Assembly: GCA_027924585.1 (NCBI GenBank)
Contig: BSBM01000602.1
Coordinates: forward strand, 6,695,501 to 6,759,500
Direction of reading: 5' to 3'
Origin: Larix kaempferi
Taxonomy: Eukaryota; Streptophyta; Pinopsida; Pinales; Pinaceae
DNA length: 64,000 bases
The notes under the pieces are model-generated. The model had not been told where the DNA came from. It saw nothing but the letters and a program-made list of their open reading frames with translations, and ran no database searches. Shown here in pieces: positions 1-10,355 of the stretch; position 1 is the stretch's first letter, and each line of letters begins with the position of its first letter. The position numbers and the translations under genes were made by a program.

Positions 1-286
1 GATTGAAATATTTGACTTACTAAATTAACTATCGTTACTAGTTGTGTATTTGTATTATGAATGGCAATGACATTATAGAATATGCAAGCATGAAAGTAAT
101 GCAGAGGCATAGAGATGGTGGATGTAAAGAGGTGGTAAAGAGGAGCAACAAGTTTGGGGATGGTTGCAACAAAGAGGGGTGAAGAAAGGGGGAGGGGGTG
201 TTTAGTTCAATTCCCATGGATTTGTAGTGGATAATTGCAAGTTCATTTAAAGTGCAAAGATAAAAAAAACACGGAGTTGAGCTATT
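1..286. other. Noncoding, nothing recognised
   Basis: AT-rich sequence with a purine-rich stretch around 110-205. The minus strand is open here (38-370), but the peptide is low-complexity, resembles no family and runs into the adjacent tandem repeat. I see no gene. Confidence 0.5.
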
Positions 287-304
287 GTGATTTGTTATAG
301 GTGT

Positions 305-605
305 ATTTCTTTTGACAAGTGGAAATTGATGGAGATGGAAACAAATTATTATAGACATATTACTTCCCACAAGTGGAAGTCAATGGATATGACAACAAAT
401 TATTATAGACATATTACTTCCCACAAATGGAAGTCAATGGAGATGACAACATATTATTGTAGACATATTACTTCCCATAAGTAGAGGTTGATGGAGACGG
501 CAATAGATTATTGTAGACTTATTACTTCCTACAAGCGGTAGTTGACGGAGATGACAACATATTATTGTGGATGTATTACTTCCCGCAAGTAGAAATTGAT
601 GGAAA
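305..605. repeat. 60-bp tandem repeat, about 5 copies
   Basis: A unit of about 60 bp recurs five times. It reads roughly as a CACAAGTGGAAG block, a GATGACAACA block and a TATTGTAGACATATTACTTC block. The first three or four copies are close; later copies diverge. Because 60 is a multiple of three, the copies stay open in one frame at 287-484 and give a 20-residue peptide repeat containing HITSHKWKSM. This is most likely a noncoding minisatellite that is open by chance, since it has no upstream signal and the frame ends inside the array. Confidence 0.75.
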
Positions 606-734
606 TCACAACAAAACTAAGAAACATCAGTAATCAATATGTATAGTGTAAGTGTCAAAGCATATGAATTTAATGAACCATGTCAATGATTTATTGTTTT
701 GCAACATATGATACTAAATAAATCTTTTTATCCC

Positions 735-935
735 TAAGGGTTAGCTCATGTAGTCATAGGACATAAGTGAGATCTTTTTCCCCAAAGTTGAGGAGGCCAC
801 GAGTTTAATTCTCTTGGTCTCCCCAAATTAGGTTTTATAATTAAGGTTGATAGTTTACCTGTTTACCATCCATGAATTGTAAGAACTACTTAAGATTTTT
901 CACAAAATTATTCCTTGTAAAAAAAAGATAAAGTT
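735..935 (+). mobile_element. tRNA-derived SINE-like element
   Basis: The 5' part resembles an RNA polymerase III promoter: an A-box-like GGTTAGCTCATGTAGT near 739 and, about 50 bp on, a B-box-like CGAGTTTAATTC near 800. A short body follows, ending in an A-rich tail near 921-930. This layout matches plant tRNA-derived SINEs such as the Au-like families. I could not find a convincing target-site duplication, so the ends are approximate. Confidence 0.5.
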
Positions 936-2280
936 TTCATCCAATCTTCCCACACAATAAAATAATAAGACGATAATTTTAACTAAAACTTAAATTAAAT
1001 ACTTTTAAAATTTTTTATATAGATAATGAACTTTTTTTGGAAAAAAAAGCACAATTTATTTATATTAAAATAAACCATATTTGCATAAATAAACCATATC
1101 TTCCTGCCATAATATGTAACACATTGTATATATAGAGAGAGAATAATAAACATAATACCCAACATTCACTATAAAATGGCAACGCCTTTGTCCATTACTT
1201 CATGATCATAAACTATAAACTAACCAATATGTAAAATCCAAAACAAACATAGATAATTCAACCAACACATAGAGAGTGCACCATAATTTTACCATGTTAT
1301 GCATTTGCTTCATATGCATGTCATGGAAAGCATAATAATGACAATGCTCAATTTAGTGTACGTTCGAAGGCAAGGTGTTACTTTCCCATGTTCTTAATTT
1401 CTCTAATCATACCTATGGAATCATAGTAGGTGTCATTCAATTCACTAAACAAGCCACTCGAAGGTTTGAATTATATAATTCTAAACATCATGTCTCACTT
1501 TTTTTCTTTTTTCTTTTAATAAATTTTCTAATGTATTTAAAAGAAAAACTAATTTTTTATTAATGTATTTTTAAAAAAATTGAAACTAATTTCTCATTGA
1601 TGTATATTTTTTTATTTTTTTAATATTTTTTTTTATTGTAAAGATGATAGATGATATTTAAAGCAAATTGGATTTTTCAAGTTTAAGACTAAGTTAAAAG
1701 TAAATCATTAGTTAAAAAAAAAGCAAGCGTAAGAGACTAACCTCAATAAACATAGGGATAAAACTTATTTATGAGAATTATACATTAGAATTTATGATTT
1801 TTTGGAATTGCTAAATTTAACACATAACTGTATATAATATTTACAAACATAATTTACTATTTTATCATTTAAAATACAACAATATGTATAACCATAATCA
1901 ATTTACATGTAAACCATGAAACCAAATCAAGAATCAATGAAAAAAGGAACGAGTAGGTAACAATTATGGACTTACAAATGGTATGACAAAGACAGGCAGA
2001 CCATGGAGGGACCACTCTCCGCCAACCAATTCCTTGGTTGGAACGTTATAAAATGAAATTTAATTTTAGATTAAAAATACAATTTTCATTTGAAGAATTC
2101 AAACAACACCAAATTAACATATTAACATAAATTTTATTTCTTTATTTTATTAAATAAATTATTAAAATATCTTATACACTACCAAAAATGTATTAACTAT
2201 TTATACACTACCAAAAATGTAATAACTAATTTTCAACGTGGTGAAATGATTTAGAGAGAACTTAATTTCGTTAATCATAC
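936..2280. other. AT-rich intergenic spacer
   Basis: Very AT-rich sequence with long A and T runs, for example around 1495-1640. No open frame here has codon structure or family similarity. A short near-duplicate of CACTACCAAAAATGTA occurs at about 2176 and 2206. Nothing else is supported. Confidence 0.5.
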
Positions 2281-2756
2281 CTATGGAATCAACCCGTGAA
2301 TACAAGTCCGTGTATTCCCACATCAGAAACGAAGATTGTATGGCTGCATGTTCTCGGATTGAAAGTTGGAAGCGTGAACCCTACCATGGAGATGGCCAGA
2401 TCAATTATATGGTTGCAGATGCGTGAGCCCTAATGTGGAGATCAAAGGTTTTATGGCTGCAGATGCCCCATTAAACCTTCTATCTCGACACTAGGGCTCA
2501 CGCATATGAAAAAGCTGGTTTTCCACCATCTCGGGATGAAGCAAGGGCATTTGAAGTGATTGATCCAATAGCATGCAAAGAACAGTGAGGCTTCAATTTG
2601 GATCTAGAGTTTAAATCAGGCGCCTGTGTTCCTTCCCTTTACTCTACTTTCATTTTTTTGTATACATTTCAATAACAAATATGAATAAAACCACATTTAC
2701 CAAAAGCGGTTAAAGGAATACCGAGCACAGTTACTCTACAAAGCCTTTATGAATAT
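2281..2756 (+). other. Probable 5' flank or 5' UTR of the LINE
   Basis: This stretch has a more mixed base composition than the spacer to its left. It contains imperfect internal repeats built around 'gcgtgagccct', 'atggagat' and 'tggctgcagatgc' (about 2340-2510). It sits directly before the LINE ORF1 remnant and could be its 5' UTR. No LINE 5' boundary can be fixed from one copy. Confidence 0.3.
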
Positions 2757-3569
2757 ATGAAGTCGGTGGAGAAACGTAAGGAAGAAGGAGAAGCTAAAAT
2801 TTATGCATATATTGAATCCTTGGAGAAACGTAGGGAAGAAAGAGAAGCTAAACTCCAGATAGAATTAAAAGCAATGCTAGATAATAAATTTGCATCCTTT
2901 CAAGAAGAGATCCAAAAGCAAATTGATGAAAAGATAAAAAAGTTGGAAAACAAAGTAGACACAATGGAAATCAGACTACAAGCAATGGAAACACAAAAAA
3001 TACATGGGTAAGGAGATGCAGATACTTTAGAAAATATTAAGTTAAAGGATAAGATTAAAGAGCTAGAGGAAAAAGTAACTCACAATTTAACCCTAAATAA
3101 TATAGAAGGTAAAGTAGATATAAAACCCATCAAAGACGAAATGAATAAGTTGATCACTTTAGACCATGAACATAACAAAAGATCCTTGAACTTCATAATC
3201 TTCAGTTTAAAAGAGGAGGTAGAAGAGGATACATTAGCCATTGCCAAAACAAAAATTCAGGATAGGTTACAAATTGAAACCATCAGTTTCACAGAAGCAA
3301 CGAGTTTAGGGAAGTCATTTTAAAATAAACAAAGGCTAATACGGCTTAAGGTTAGCTCTATCAAACAAATATATGACATACTCAGTAAGACCTCAAGTTT
3401 AAAAGGATCAAGGATATTTATAGATGAATACCTCATTCCAGAGGATCAGACCGGATTAAGAAAGGATGTCCAAAAGTTAAAAGAATCTAGGAACGAGGGT
3501 AAATGGGCATTAATCGGAAACATGAAAGTTATTAGTTGTAATAACAGCCTAAGGGATAGTAACGAATAG
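2757..3569 (+). pseudogene. LINE ORF1p-like nucleic-acid chaperone (broken)
   Basis: The first open stretch (2757-3011, 84 aa) is Lys/Glu-rich and heptad-like, as expected for a coiled coil, with repeated EKRKEEGEAK / EKRREEREAK segments. After a stop the frame continues with more charged helix. A segment near 3180-3560 has a hydrophobic strand (SLNFIIFSLKEE) and ends in KLKESRNEGKWALIGN. This resembles the RRM plus C-terminal domain of L1-type ORF1 proteins, which bind the LINE RNA. At least three stops lie between the start and 3569. The assignment rests on the coiled coil, the strand motif and the position before an endonuclease. Confidence 0.65.
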
Positions 3570-4495
3570 AAATTTGACACACTCTGGATCCTTTCATGGA
3601 ATTGTCGGGGTTTTCCATGGAGTAAAGGCCCCAAATTGAGTTGGATCCCAAGTGAAATTGATAATATATTACTGGTTGAAACTTGGGAACATGAGGAGTC
3701 TAAGGTCCCTGGTATTGATGGTTATGGGTCCTATGGTCGTTATGGAATAAATGCACGTATCGTAGAGGAATTGGAGGTATATCCTGCTACATTAGAAAGC
3801 ATATCTCCCTCCATGTTAGGCTTTATAAGAAAGACCCTTATAACAAATATATTTGGGTAGAGATTATAGACATTAATGATAAAAAAACCTACATATACAT
3901 TTGTTATTTTTCCCCAATTAGTTCCAAATTTTATAAGAAAAGTAATTTAGATAAAAACTGCCCTTATAATGGTTTAGAACATGATATATCTAGTCTAAGG
4001 AAGGAAGGAAATATCCTTTTGATGGGTGACTTCAATGCCAGAACTGCAAGCCACCAAGCTATTATCCTGAGCAATTATTCCAACCCTAATCCTCTTTGGT
4101 TAGAGGAAGACCCTGCTCTAGCTAATAGGTACAAAAGAAGCTCTGAAGATCTAGGTGAAAATTTATTTGGTTCTAAGTTGGTCAAGTTTTGTAGTGCTCA
4201 ATACCTTATAATTTGAAACGGTCTATTAAATTGACCAAATTCTAACCAGATGACTTGTATTCATGGGCTTGGCAGTATTGTGGTAGATTATGCCATATTT
4301 GATATCACCATATACAACAAATTAATAAATTTTGACATCATGAATGAGCATGAGCCTCACTCTGATCATATGCCTTTGATTATAACTCTTAATCCGACAT
4401 GCATAGCGATCCCAAATAGGTTCGTGACCATGGACATAAGCACCTTATCTTTGATCAAAATAAAGCTGACCTTTTTCTCCATGATTTAAAAAAAG
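3570..4495 (+). pseudogene. LINE APE-type endonuclease (broken)
   Basis: This is the endonuclease that nicks target DNA during target-primed reverse transcription. It begins with LSWNCRGF, the N-terminal Asn motif of the exonuclease-endonuclease-phosphatase fold. LLVETW then supplies the catalytic Glu position, GDFNAR (near 4025) the Asp/Asn pair, DYAIFD follows, and HSDHMPL near 4360 supplies the C-terminal Asp-His. The motifs occur in the right order over about 300 residues. The frame is cut by several stops, for example after 3857 and 4213, and shifts at least once, so no functional protein is possible. Confidence 0.75.
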
Positions 4496-6125
4496 ATATG
4501 TTCCCTTTATCTAGTATGGAGAATATAGAAATCCTCTACCATAATTTTACTACAACCCTCTCGTCGTCCATTAACAAGTTCTCTATTGAAGTCTTGGCTA
4601 AAAAGAGAGATAATAGAACCAACTTGTGGTACGATCAAGAGTGTAAAGATGTGAGAAAATAAATTAAGCAAGCTATTACAGAAGCGCTAAAACTGGACAA
4701 CATAAAACACTACAAAGCCCTAATTAAAAAAAAAGGAAATATCTAAGTAAAAGGCAGAAAAATCTCTTACAGCACTCCAAGTTGGTCCTTAAAAAAATAT
4801 GGAGGCAAACTCTAACCCGCAAAACAAAAGAAGATAACAAGATTGTTTTGAAGGATTGGAATTCATAGCTTAAAAAACTTTACAAATCCCTAGATATCAA
4901 AGATAACTTTCAAACCATTCTTACAATGAAATAAGTTTTCTTGTGTCAAGACATATATTTTGGGGTTAAGCGCCTCGCAAATGGAAAAGCTAAAGACATT
5001 GAAGGATACTAAGCAAAAATCTTAAAAATTAGGGGGTCTGCCCTCATCCCACACATACACAAACTCTTTAATCTAGCGGTTAAGAAAGGGTTCCCTACTC
5101 CTTGGACTCGGAGCCTCATTATTCCTATTTTCAAAAGTGGCAATAAAAATAACCCCTCTAATTATCGGACCATTATGATTATCCCTCTCTTAGCTAAGTT
5201 ATACGGTATTATCTTAGAAAAGAAGATTAGTGAGTGGCTAGAAATGGAAGGTAAGAGAGCTAAAGGCCAGGAAGGTTTCAGAAGGCATCACTCAACCATG
5301 GACCACCTTGTTATGCTTAGGGTAATTGCAGAGGAATGTCGTAATAATAAGTTTGATCTTTTTTGTTTCTTTGTAGACTTCATAAAATATTTTGATACGG
5401 TGCCTAGAATAAATGTTTGGAAGATTAGAAGAGATTAACGTTCGTTTTGAGTCGAGAGGTGTCGCGGTAAGGCTTTACGAAAAGTTCATTGCAAAGCTCA
5501 AGAACACTGAGGGTTGGTCGATGGATATAAACTGCAATATTGGAGTTAAGCAATGTTTCCCCCTCTCCCCTACCCTTTTTGGCATTTAATTGATAAATTA
5601 GAACATTTTTTAGAAGAAGCGGATTGTGCTGGCACGATCTTAGTTGACATAGTTATCATCCTCCTGTTTTATGCCAATGATATTGTTCTTATGGCAATGT
5701 GTCACTTCGACCTTGATAAGCAATTAAAAATTCTCTAATATTTCTGCTCTAATATGGGCATGACTGTTAACACCGACAAGACAAAAGTTATTATTATAAA
5801 ATCCAAGAAATATACCTACGCTAAGTTTATTTATGACAATAACAACCTGAAGGAAGTGACTTCTTACAAGTATCTTGGAATTGATTTTCACCACAAGCTC
5901 AACTAGAACTATAGCATTGAGAAAAGGATCAACGGAGGGTGGAAAGCTTATTTTGGTCTTGAAAACAATTGTAAATCATCCAACTTGGTCATGTGGGATA
6001 AAAATAAGTTCCTCTTTGAAACTCTTGTCATCCCCGTTATCTTATATGGTTGTGAACTGTGGAGTTGCAACATTTCTAGAGAATCTTGGAGAAAGATTGA
6101 GCAAATCCAAAAGCGTTTTATAACT
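4496..6125 (+). pseudogene. LINE reverse transcriptase (broken)
   Basis: RT blocks can be followed through several frames. PWTRSLIIPIFKSG-type fingers lie near 5100. The open segment 5175-5438 has GQEGFRRHHSTMDHL and FCFFVDFIKYFDTVPR, the palm motif with the first catalytic Asp. At 5670-5681 the catalytic box reads YAND where YADD is expected (Asp to Asn, codon AAT). A primer-grip or thumb region (SYKYLGIDF, VILYGCELWSCNISRESW) follows near 5860-6090. Stops, frameshifts and the YAND change show it is dead. Downstream to 6637 are decayed C-terminal and 3' UTR sequences. Confidence 0.8.
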
Positions 6126-6634
6126 TACAACCTTACCTTATTCTCCTCATAGAAGTGGGTCTTTCCCCCATTGAGAGCATGGCTATGACTAGATACCTGG
6201 TGTACAAGCACAAGATAAATAACACGGGCGATGAGAGACTTCCTAAAATGGCTTTAAAATCAAGTCAAAACCAACTATGCCTTAAGCGGGGTTGGAGTAA
6301 AGATAACATGGCCTAGTTAAACCATTGGGGCATTGACGAAAATGACATTTTGCAAGATATCAATAATGTCAAAAATACTATTACATCTAAGTTTAAAGAG
6401 AAGCTATGGTGCGAAAAAAATTAGAGGTTAAAAGAAAATTAAGACACTGCAAGGAGGTCATTAACCATAATCTAGAATATTAGAAGTATCTCTCAGTTTT
6501 AACTAGTTCAAAGAAGAAAATTAATATAGCTAAGATAAGAACGAACTCTCATGAGCTCCATATTCGACTTCTCCTGATGATTGTACTCTTTTTTGTATTA
6601 TAATATAATCTTTCTATGCACTTACAAAAATAAC

Positions 6635-6638
<4 letters not shown>

Positions 6639-6678
<40 letters not shown>
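6639..6678. repeat. (TA)n microsatellite
   Basis: About 20 uninterrupted TA dinucleotides directly follow the presumed LINE 3' end. It may have grown from the LINE's simple-repeat tail. Confidence 0.95.
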
Positions 6679-6680
<2 letters not shown>

Positions 6681-6711
6681 CACTTCATTAATATTAAAAA
6701 TATCATGAAAT

Positions 6712-6770
6712 AATCAAATTTTGATAAATCAAATTTTGATAAATCAAATTTTGATAAATCAAATGTGATA
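6712..6770. repeat. 15-bp tandem repeat, 4 copies
   Basis: AATCAAATTTTGATA is repeated; the first three copies are near-perfect and the fourth reads AATCAAATGTGATA. Each unit contains the palindrome ATCAAAATTTGAT-like core, so the array can form small hairpins. No function is implied. Confidence 0.85.
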
Positions 6771-8200
6771 GTTTCAATTTCATTTCTTTATTCATTCATA
6801 CTAAAAATATCATGTTATATTTTTATATTAAAAATAAATTAATATTATTTATTTACTCTTTTTTTTTTTGAGAAAAATCATTGCATACTCATAATTCCAA
6901 AAACACATAGAAATAAAGAAAAATGCATATATGCTGATCATATTCTTTAAAAATTCTCTTAGTTCTCCAAAAATAATAATATACAATGATGTTTCTAAAA
7001 CTAGATCACTTCATAATTTAAGTCAATTTCGTAATATCATGCATATGCTCTCTATGTGATAGTATGCACTTTAGAGTGCCCCTTCACCTTAAGTCTAGTG
7101 CTAATGTTTGTATCAAGGGGATGCATTTGGTAGAATCTCCCCATTTTGAAATTTTGATATGAGGACATTTTTTTATATTTCGATATCACTATTATATGGC
7201 AGGGACTAGTTGCTTTGCAGCTATTTCCTTTGTTTATACTAATTGCAAGATGACAATTAACATAGTTTTATTTATGACAATTACCATAAAATGTATATAT
7301 ATAGTTTTATTCATGATAATTGAGAACTTGTAGTCAATCACAAACAATATTTACTTATCTCCATAAAAATGTATACATATTGTTTCATTTATGACCATTA
7401 ACATATTGTTGCATGATTTGTATATTAAAACACAGTAAAATCTCAATAAAAATGTATACATCATGTTGTTGCATCATTTATATATTAAAATACAATAAAA
7501 TCTCAATAATAAAAATGTGTAAATCTAAATGCTAGATTAGTAGTTAACTAAATTTGAACACAAATAGTAAATTGAGTATATCTTGCAAACGAAGGGCCAC
7601 AAGGGCAAGGTTAATTTATTGCACCAAGACCGTTGACTATAATATTGCAAAGGATACAAGTGGAGTAGACTAAAATGAGAAAACAATAAGGCTTACTTGC
7701 ATCGTAACAAAGGTTGAAAGCAATAAGGCTTACTTGCACTGTAACAAAGGCTGAGAGATAAATTTTACTTGGTGCAGCCAACGTTTATCACTGGCAGAGT
7801 TCGTAGTAATGCCTAACCCCATAACCCTTGACTCCACTGTTGTGTGATGTCAAAATGAAACAAAGGAAAAATCTTTACCCCATCATCGTGTCCGAGGATA
7901 GAGTGCCTTAGGGCTGCAAACCAGATGATAAGGAACTAGATGATAGCGTAAAAACTCTACAAACCCCATAACCCTCCACTTCATTGCAACGTGATGTCAA
8001 AATGAAACAAAGATGTGTGAAAATGAAACAAAGATGTGTGTGGTAGCTCAGATTCAATTTAATGCCGTGGCAGCATATTGTTGAGAGTTTAATGCAATGT
8101 ACAAGTGGTTTATTAAATACATAAACTACAAGCATCAGGGAAGTAAGATACGTTGACCTTAATGTACCAGTGGTTTATTAAATACACTAACTGGAATACT

Positions 8201-8328
8201 TCATGTCAAGGACATAAGAATAACAACAATAATATTTTAAGAATTTCTTTTTTTGTTTGTCATTTCATGTCAAGGACATAAGAATAACAACAATAATATT
8301 TTAAGAATTTCTTTTTTTGTTTGTCATT
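8201..8328. repeat. 64-bp perfect tandem duplication
   Basis: The 64-bp unit starting TCATGTCAAGGACATAAG occurs twice back to back (8201-8264 and 8265-8328). Copy B of the large duplication has only one, near 11341. The event therefore happened after the large duplication. Confidence 0.9.
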
Positions 8329-8584
8329 AGTGAAATTCATTTTTGGAATCTTTGTTAAAAGTATGGTTTTTAGATTAATAAAATTATTGTTTTTAATATA
8401 AAAATAGATTTAATCTCCTCATATCCTTATTATAACAAAATTGTGTAATATTAATATATGATATTTTCAATTCCATCACTTTAAAGTGAATATTATCTTA
8501 TTTTAAATTAAAATAATTTATATACCTTTTCATTTTTTCATTAACGAAAAAAGACAAATCCATGTTATGAAAACATAAATTATA

Positions 8585-8790
8585 TTTGGGGTCCTGGTTA
8601 TGGTTGGGTGGCTAGGGAAATCCGCTATGGCCGTCCCCACTTGGGATCGACCCCAGATCAGTGGCATTGAGGTGCCCTCGCCCACAAAGCATGCGTGAGT
8701 TCTTTTACCATCATGAGAAAAGAAAACATAATTTATTGCACCGAGTGAAACGAGGTGCTCTACAGTCCAATATGGGGTAGATGTTGAAAC
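8585..8790 (+). other. tRNA-like (SINE head) module in copy A
   Basis: A GC-richer island in AT-rich sequence. TGGTTGGGTGGCTAGGG (near 8601) resembles a pol III A box and GGGATCGACCCC (near 8643) a B box, about 40 bp apart as in a tRNA. The sequence then continues GC-rich to about 8765. The same module is at 11664-11870, and a related head starts the SINE at 43389. It looks like an old SINE trapped inside the duplicated unit. Confidence 0.45.
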
Positions 8791-10108
8791 GTGTATGTGT
8801 AGCGTTACATTGTGATGTCGGCTCATAAAATAAAAAATTAAATTATGGAAAGTATTTGAAAAAAATCCATGTTGGTTCATAAAATAAAATATTATGAAAA
8901 ATAATTAAAAAATAGATGTTCGTTTATAAAATAAAAACTTAAAACTTAAACCCAGATTTATCAATTAAGAGAGTTTCTTGAGTTTAGATTTAAAAAAAGA
9001 AATACACCTCAAAAAATTGGATCCCTCTAGATGTTTGATAAATACGGATGTAAGATAAACCTACACTGATATTTATAAAAACATAAAAATAAAAATATTT
9101 TACATTATAATATTACAAATAATAATAAAATAAAATGGACATTCATGTGAATGCGTTGATATTGAAAATGGTGATAAGTAGACATTACTATTCGAAACTG
9201 TACTCAAGAGCCAATGCCATATGTTTTAATGAAATTGTTTCCATATTTGTCTAGAGGGAGCAACATTCTCATTGTTATAAAGTGCACTTTGATATGTGTA
9301 ATTAACTCACTAAGGTCATGTGTAATTAACTCAATGAGGTTAGTGAAAAACAAATTAAAAGGAGGTTAGTGAAAAACAAATTAAAAACCATAGATTGTTG
9401 TTGATTTGAAAGTCCTTACTTACCCAATCAAGATTTGTTCGTTTGCTTTATTAACAGGATTCAATCATGATATTGCCACCTATCCTTAGAGGGCATGGAT
9501 TACCATCATAGTTTATTTTGATAAATAGTAGTAAAGGGATGGTTTCTATATCTATGTTGGTTTTAAATATTGAATTATAAGTTTATTCTAAGATGTCATA
9601 AAAAGCGGTTGAATTAAGGATAACACGTGTATGGGATATTTTTATGATTTTAAAGGATAAAAATAATTTGAATATGTCTGGGTTTAGGGAAAACTATCAA
9701 TAATAAGATGAAGGCATTAACAATTTATAGAGGACTAAATTTGTTAAAATAAAATGGTGCAACACATATAACAACCATTGGAGACTCATCCACTATAATT
9801 CAATCTTTGGACTTTTAATCACCTCGATATTTTTTGTTTTTGTTTACATAGCCTTATTGAGAGGATCGTTGGCCTATTGCAACATTTTGCCTATGCTTCT
9901 TGTTACCATGTGTTCATGAAATTAAACATTAAAGCCGATCTACAGATCAATATTGGTGCTACTTTGAATGAAGGATATTTGAGGATAAATGGGGGAACTC
10001 CTTATAGAACCTCATTACCTTAGGCTTAATTCTCACATTGTATGGTGATTCCAAATGCTAATAAATGGCTCAAATGAATACCTCAACGAGATTGGCAATT
10101 ACTTTAAA

Positions 10109-10355
10109 TGTTGCTCTTATTACTCTTCCCCAAAGTGGCATCAAGGGAGCTTAGGAAACATTCAATGGATGGGTGGAAATTTGTGTGTGGGTTTAATCGG
10201 AGTTGGTCCCATAAGGGCTTGTGGTTATATCAACTATATTTAGGTTGGTATCTTAGATTGCTAGTGTTGGGAGAGCCACCTGGAATGTTGTTTATAGCTT
10301 GGACTTGGATAAGAAAAACATTCTAAGGACTAGCTGCTTTGCAGGGAATGTTGTT
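10109..10355. other. Spacer between copies A and B
   Basis: About 247 bp not shared with the right end of copy B. Around 10324-10385, GGACTAGCTGCTTTGCAG occurs twice, the second time as the start of copy B. That short direct repeat could have mediated the duplication. Confidence 0.6.

Larger units (their letters stand above)
2700..6637 (+). mobile_element. Decayed non-LTR retrotransposon (LINE)
   Basis: One plus-strand element spans about 3.9 kb. The module order is coiled-coil ORF1, APE-type endonuclease, then reverse transcriptase with thumb. It ends in a short pyrimidine/TA-rich 3' tail, followed immediately by (TA)n. All modules are interrupted by stops and frameshifts. The order fits LINE elements with an ORF1p. 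Clade (Jockey/CR1/L1-like) is not decided here; the RT fragments should be placed by a tree. The left boundary is uncertain and no target duplication was found. Confidence 0.85.
7190..10108. repeat. Large tandem duplication, copy A (about 2.9 kb)
   Basis: From TATGGCAGGGACTAG near 7194 to AATGGCTCAAATGAATACC near 10080 this segment is collinear with 10356-13200. Substitutions are scattered and there are a few small copy-specific indels. There is no coding signature. It contains the tRNA-like module at 8585-8790 and a 64-bp internal duplication at 8201-8328 that copy B lacks. It could be a non-autonomous transposon or a segmental tandem duplication; I see no terminal inverted repeats or LTRs. 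Confidence 0.85.

Noticed and set aside
5670-5681. YAND box as a novel RT active site
   Set aside because: The surrounding RT has many stops and frameshifts, so the Asp-to-Asn change is most likely decay.
8601-8654. A functional tRNA gene
   Set aside because: A- and B-box-like sequences exist, but no cloverleaf with acceptor stem pairing could be drawn; a SINE head fits better.
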